A DNA stretch of 6,016 nt, taken from positions 1-6,016 of the forward strand of contig URVO01000089.1 of the NCBI GenBank assembly GCA_900551335.1, read 5' to 3'. Under the pieces are notes generated by a model. It did no database searches. It saw only the letters and a list, made by a program, of their open reading frames with translations, and was not told the DNA's origin. This DNA comes from an uncultured Phascolarctobacterium sp. Its GTDB lineage: Bacteria; Bacillota; Negativicutes; Acidaminococcales; Acidaminococcaceae. Positions 3,235 to 6,016 of this stretch are shown here, one piece after another; positions within the stretch are counted from its first letter, which is position 1; each line of letters starts with the position of its first letter. The translations under genes and the position numbers were made by a program.

Positions 3235-6016
3235 ATGGCGAAGAAAATCGAGCTTTGGCGCGTACCGCTGGGGTGCAGCGCACGCAATAGCTTTGCAGAG
3301 CAGCTGGAGAAGCTGCCCTTTGGCGAGGGCGTGCTGGTGCTGCCGAACAGGCTGCTGACGGACGACGTGAAGCGCAGGTATAATGTGGAGGTTATCGGCC
3401 TCGATACGCTGGCGAACAAGCTGCTGAACAGCAACGGCTATGTGGATTTTGATGAAATCAGCCGCCGCAGTCAGGAGCTGATTGTGCAGGATATTATTGA
3501 ATATATGATGCTGGACGGGCAGGAGGAAAAGGAGCAGTCGCGCTTGCATGAGCTGCAGCAGGATAAGCCGCTGAGCTATTTTGATAAGCTGGCGTACAGG
3601 CCCGGCTTTGTGAAGGCGATGGCCTCGCTCGTGAGTCAGCTGGCACGCAGCGGTGCGACGCGTGAGGAGATTATCCGGGCGCTGGAATTGTGGAAGGACG
3701 AGGAAAACAAGGACGGCGTGAGACGCGAGGGCCTTTATGGCAGCAAGGACGAGGGCGTGCGCAATGTCTATCTGCTCTACCGCCAGCTGTTAGCAAATAA
3801 CCATTGGTATGACCTCGAGGGCAAATATCGTCTGGCGCTGCAGATTTTGCAGCAAAAGAAGCGGCCGGAGCTTATCTGGCGCAAGCTTTATTTCAGTGAT
3901 TATTACAGCTTCGACAGGCTGCAGGTGGATTTCATCCGTGCGCTGGCGCAATATTGCGAGATTAAGGTCGGCATGGTGTATGAGCCTGTGGGCAAGGCCG
4001 GCGACGGCAACGAACGCGACAAGTATTTTTCTGCGACGCAGAGCAGCTACACCTGGCTGCTGGAGGGCTTTCGCCAAAATAATAAGGATGATAAGCAGGA
4101 GCGCGTACAGATTGCTGTCGAGGAGCGCGTGCTGAAAAAAGAAGAGCTGACGAAGGCTGCATTGCCTGCGGATATAGAGCAGCTGCGTCGTCTGGGGGCT
4201 AATGCTGCGCCTGTGACGGCGGAGAACGTCAAGCTGTACAAGTTTGGCAGCCGTGAGGCCGAGCTGCGCTGGGTGCTGGCCGACGTGAAGCAGCTGCTGC
4301 GCTCCGGCGTGGCGGCGCAGAAGGTTTTGGCGGCGGTGCGCGATTTGAACAGCTATGCAGGACTGCGGCGCTTGGCCGACGAGTATGGCCTGCCCATCAG
4401 CCTGCCGCAGACCTCGGCGCTGGCAGCACAGCCCCTGGTAGAGCTGCTGCAGCTGCTTTTGGACAGCGTGAGCGACAATCATGAGGGGGCAGAGGCGTAC
4501 TTCGCGCTGCTTTCGAGCGAGCTGCTGCCGCTTTTGGTCGAGGCGGATATCGAGGGTGCAGCGGAGCTGCGCCAGAAGAAATACTTCAAGCGCCGCAGCG
4601 CTGCGCAGCAGGCTGCGCACGCTGCTTTGGCGGAGGACGAGCTGTGGACGCATTTAGACGAGTTCATCAGCGACATGGAGCAGGCGAAGAGCAATCGTGC
4701 GCCGCTGTCGTGCTATACGCAGCAGCTGGCGGCTTTGCTGAACGCATTGCAGCTGGAGCAGAGGCTGGGCGCTGCGTGCAAGCAGGGCGCATTGCCGCTG
4801 GACGCTGTGGCTGCCTGCCTGCGCACGCGCGATGCGCTCGTGCGCCTGTTGCAGCAGCTGGAGCGTGACTACCAGCGTTGTGGACGCGAGCATGACAAAA
4901 TCACTTTGCAGGATTTCCGCAAGCTGTGGCAGGAGGCGCTGCTGCAGACGGAAATCGTGCTCAAGCATGGACGGCAGGACGGCGTGCTGATTACCTCGGT
5001 TATCAACGTCCCCGGCCTGTGCTTTGACCATGTATATATTATGGGCCTGCGTGACGGCGAGTTTCCGCAGGCGAAGAACGAGAACTGGATTTATAACGAT
5101 AAGGAGCGCAGCGAGCTGTCGGCTGCTGATGTGATTTTGCCGACGACGGCGCAGTCCTACGCGGAGGATGCGTGCTTCTTTGCGCAGACGGTGACGGCGG
5201 CGCAGCAAAGGCTGGTGCTTTCCTGGACGGAGGAGGCGGAGCACGACGAGAGCGTGTATGTGCACGCGGTGCAGAAGCTGTTCACGAACCTGGAGGCGCA
5301 GTCTGCTCCGGCGCAGCCCTGCGCTTCTCCGCAGGAGGTGGAGCGCAAGGGTGAGGCTGTCGACAGCGGCTGGCTGGCGCAGCAGATTGGCCGCGCTTCT
5401 GCTCATGCTGCCGATTCAGCGGCGCAGTGCGAGCTGGGCAGGCTGACGCTGGCTGCGGCGCAGGCTGACGCCCTGCGCCTTGCTCAGCCCGAGAGCGTTT
5501 ATAACGGCGTGCTGGCAGACGAAGAGCTGCGTCAGCGTGTACAGCAAAGAGTCGGCTCACTGTTCAGTCCGAGCAGGCTGGAGCTGTATGCGCAATGTCC
5601 GTTCCGCTATTTGGGCGAGTATGTGTGGAAGCAGCAGCAGTTCGCCGCGAAGGAGGACGAGGTGGAGCCTGCGGACGAGGGCTCGCTGCTGCATGAGGTG
5701 ATGGCGCGTTTCTTTGCGCCGCGCCTTGGCAGAAGCCTGTGCGCGGAGGAGCTGGCTGCCTTGCGTGCGGAGCTGGAGCAGACCTTTGACGCTGTCTGCA
5801 CCGAGTTTGTCGCGCAGGACAGGATTGTCGATAATGCGCTGTGGCAGGCAGAGCAGCCGCGCCTGCTGCAGCTTCTGCAGCGCTGGCTGGCCTTTGAATA
5901 TGCCGACAGGGCAGAGTGGAACGGCTTTACGCCTGCTGCCGTGGAATGGGATTTCAGCTCGCAGAACGGCAAGCCGTATGAGCTGCAGCTTAACAGCGGC
6001 AAGAGCGTGCGCCTGG
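3235..6016 (+). CDS. addB: AddB-like ATP-dependent helicase/nuclease subunit B (3' end beyond window)
   Basis: The frame is open for 927 codons to the edge. AddB pairs with AddA in the cytoplasm to resect double-strand DNA ends for RecA-dependent repair. It has an inactive superfamily-1 helicase-like part followed by a RecB-type PD-(D/E)XK nuclease with an iron-sulfur cluster. Supporting signatures are VINVPGLCFDHVYIMGLRDG (residues 589-608, followed by EFP), typical of AddB/RexB helicase-like domains, and SPSRLELYAQCPFRY (778-792), the entry to the nuclease, with Cys788 as the expected first cluster ligand. GSLLHEVM (816-823) gives the conserved nuclease His820. The window ends just before the expected catalytic Asp/Lys motifs and the last three cluster cysteines. 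AddB proteins are usually about 1100-1200 residues. The N-terminus has no Walker A motif (residues 7-20 read WRVPLGCSARNSFA), as in RexB-type subunits. addA would be expected downstream. A different PD-(D/E)XK family protein of similar layout cannot be fully excluded. Confidence 0.83.
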   Translation, partial: MAKKIELWRVPLGCSARNSFAEQLEKLPFGEGVLVLPNRLLTDDVKRRYNVEVIGLDTLANKLLNSNGYVDFDEISRRSQELIVQDIIEYMMLDGQEEKEQSRLHELQQDKPLSYFDKLAYRPGFVKAMASLVSQLARSGATREEIIRALELWKDEENKDGVRREGLYGSKDEGVRNVYLLYRQLLANNHWYDLEGKYRLALQILQQKKRPELIWRKLYFSDYYSFDRLQVDFIRALAQYCEIKVGMVYEPVGKAGDGNERDKYFSATQSSYTWLLEGFRQNNKDDKQERVQIAVEERVLKKEELTKAALPADIEQLRRLGANAAPVTAENVKLYKFGSREAELRWVLADVKQLLRSGVAAQKVLAAVRDLNSYAGLRRLADEYGLPISLPQTSALAAQPLVELLQLLLDSVSDNHEGAEAYFALLSSELLPLLVEADIEGAAELRQKKYFKRRSAAQQAAHAALAEDELWTHLDEFISDMEQAKSNRAPLSCYTQQLAALLNALQLEQRLGAACKQGALPLDAVAACLRTRDALVRLLQQLERDYQRCGREHDKITLQDFRKLWQEALLQTEIVLKHGRQDGVLITSVINVPGLCFDHVYIMGLRDGEFPQAKNENWIYNDKERSELSAADVILPTTAQSYAEDACFFAQTVTAAQQRLVLSWTEEAEHDESVYVHAVQKLFTNLEAQSAPAQPCASPQEVERKGEAVDSGWLAQQIGRASAHAADSAAQCELGRLTLAAAQADALRLAQPESVYNGVLADEELRQRVQQRVGSLFSPSRLELYAQCPFRYLGEYVWKQQQFAAKEDEVEPADEGSLLHEVMARFFAPRLGRSLCAEELAALRAELEQTFDAVCTEFVAQDRIVDNALWQAEQPRLLQLLQRWLAFEYADRAEWNGFTPAAVEWDFSSQNGKPYELQLNSGKSVRL

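Noticed and set aside
3790..5406. Two long minus-strand open frames (3790-4653 and 4654-5406)
   Set aside because: Both lie opposite the addB-like gene and are Leu-, Gln-, Arg- and His-rich, as expected from reading ctg/cag/gcg-rich codons backward. Neither shows a family motif, and the plus-strand frame is continuous with AddB signatures.
1..6016. CRISPR arrays, tRNA or rRNA genes, insertion sequences, toxin-antitoxin pairs
   Set aside because: Reading both strands I saw no regularly spaced repeats, cloverleaf or rRNA signatures, transposase motifs or terminal inverted repeats. The window is explained by four genes and their control regions.

Overview
The window looks like ordinary chromosome of a member of the Bacillota, perhaps a Negativicute or Clostridium relative. 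This is inferred from the gene families (a FeoA/FeoB pair, a PerR-type Fur regulator, an AddB-type nuclease subunit), from strong sigma-A-like promoters and purine-rich ribosome binding sites, and from rather GC-rich coding DNA with AT-rich intergenic DNA. No genus can be named from sequence alone.

Layout. The minus strand, read right to left, carries feoA (2240-1992) and feoB (1995 to beyond base 1), overlapping by four bases in an ATGA junction. They share a good promoter at 2282-2310, so this is a two-gene ferrous-iron uptake operon. The gap 2241-2573 is AT-rich. It holds this promoter, a small hairpin, two copies of a CTAG-centred palindrome and the divergent promoter of the next gene. 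On the plus strand, 2574-3014 encodes a 146-residue PerR-like Fur-family metalloregulator, closed by a strong intrinsic terminator at 3050-3081. After a further promoter (extended -10 at 3151-3159), a long frame opens at 3235 and runs off the right edge. Its 927 visible residues fit AddB, the helicase-like/nuclease subunit of the AddAB double-strand-break repair enzyme.

How the genes relate. FeoB is the GTP-dependent Fe(II) permease and FeoA its small cytoplasmic partner. The divergent Fur-family gene is a natural candidate to control feoAB and itself, but no canonical Fur or PerR box is recognisable, so that link is inference. The addB-like gene has its own promoter and appears functionally separate.

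I see no mobile element, CRISPR array, tRNA, rRNA or clearly novel system. The points most worth a second look are an Asn where PerR proteins have their fifth metal-ligand Asp, the paired TTCTAGAA palindromes upstream of the regulator, and the missing Walker A motif in the AddB-like protein.
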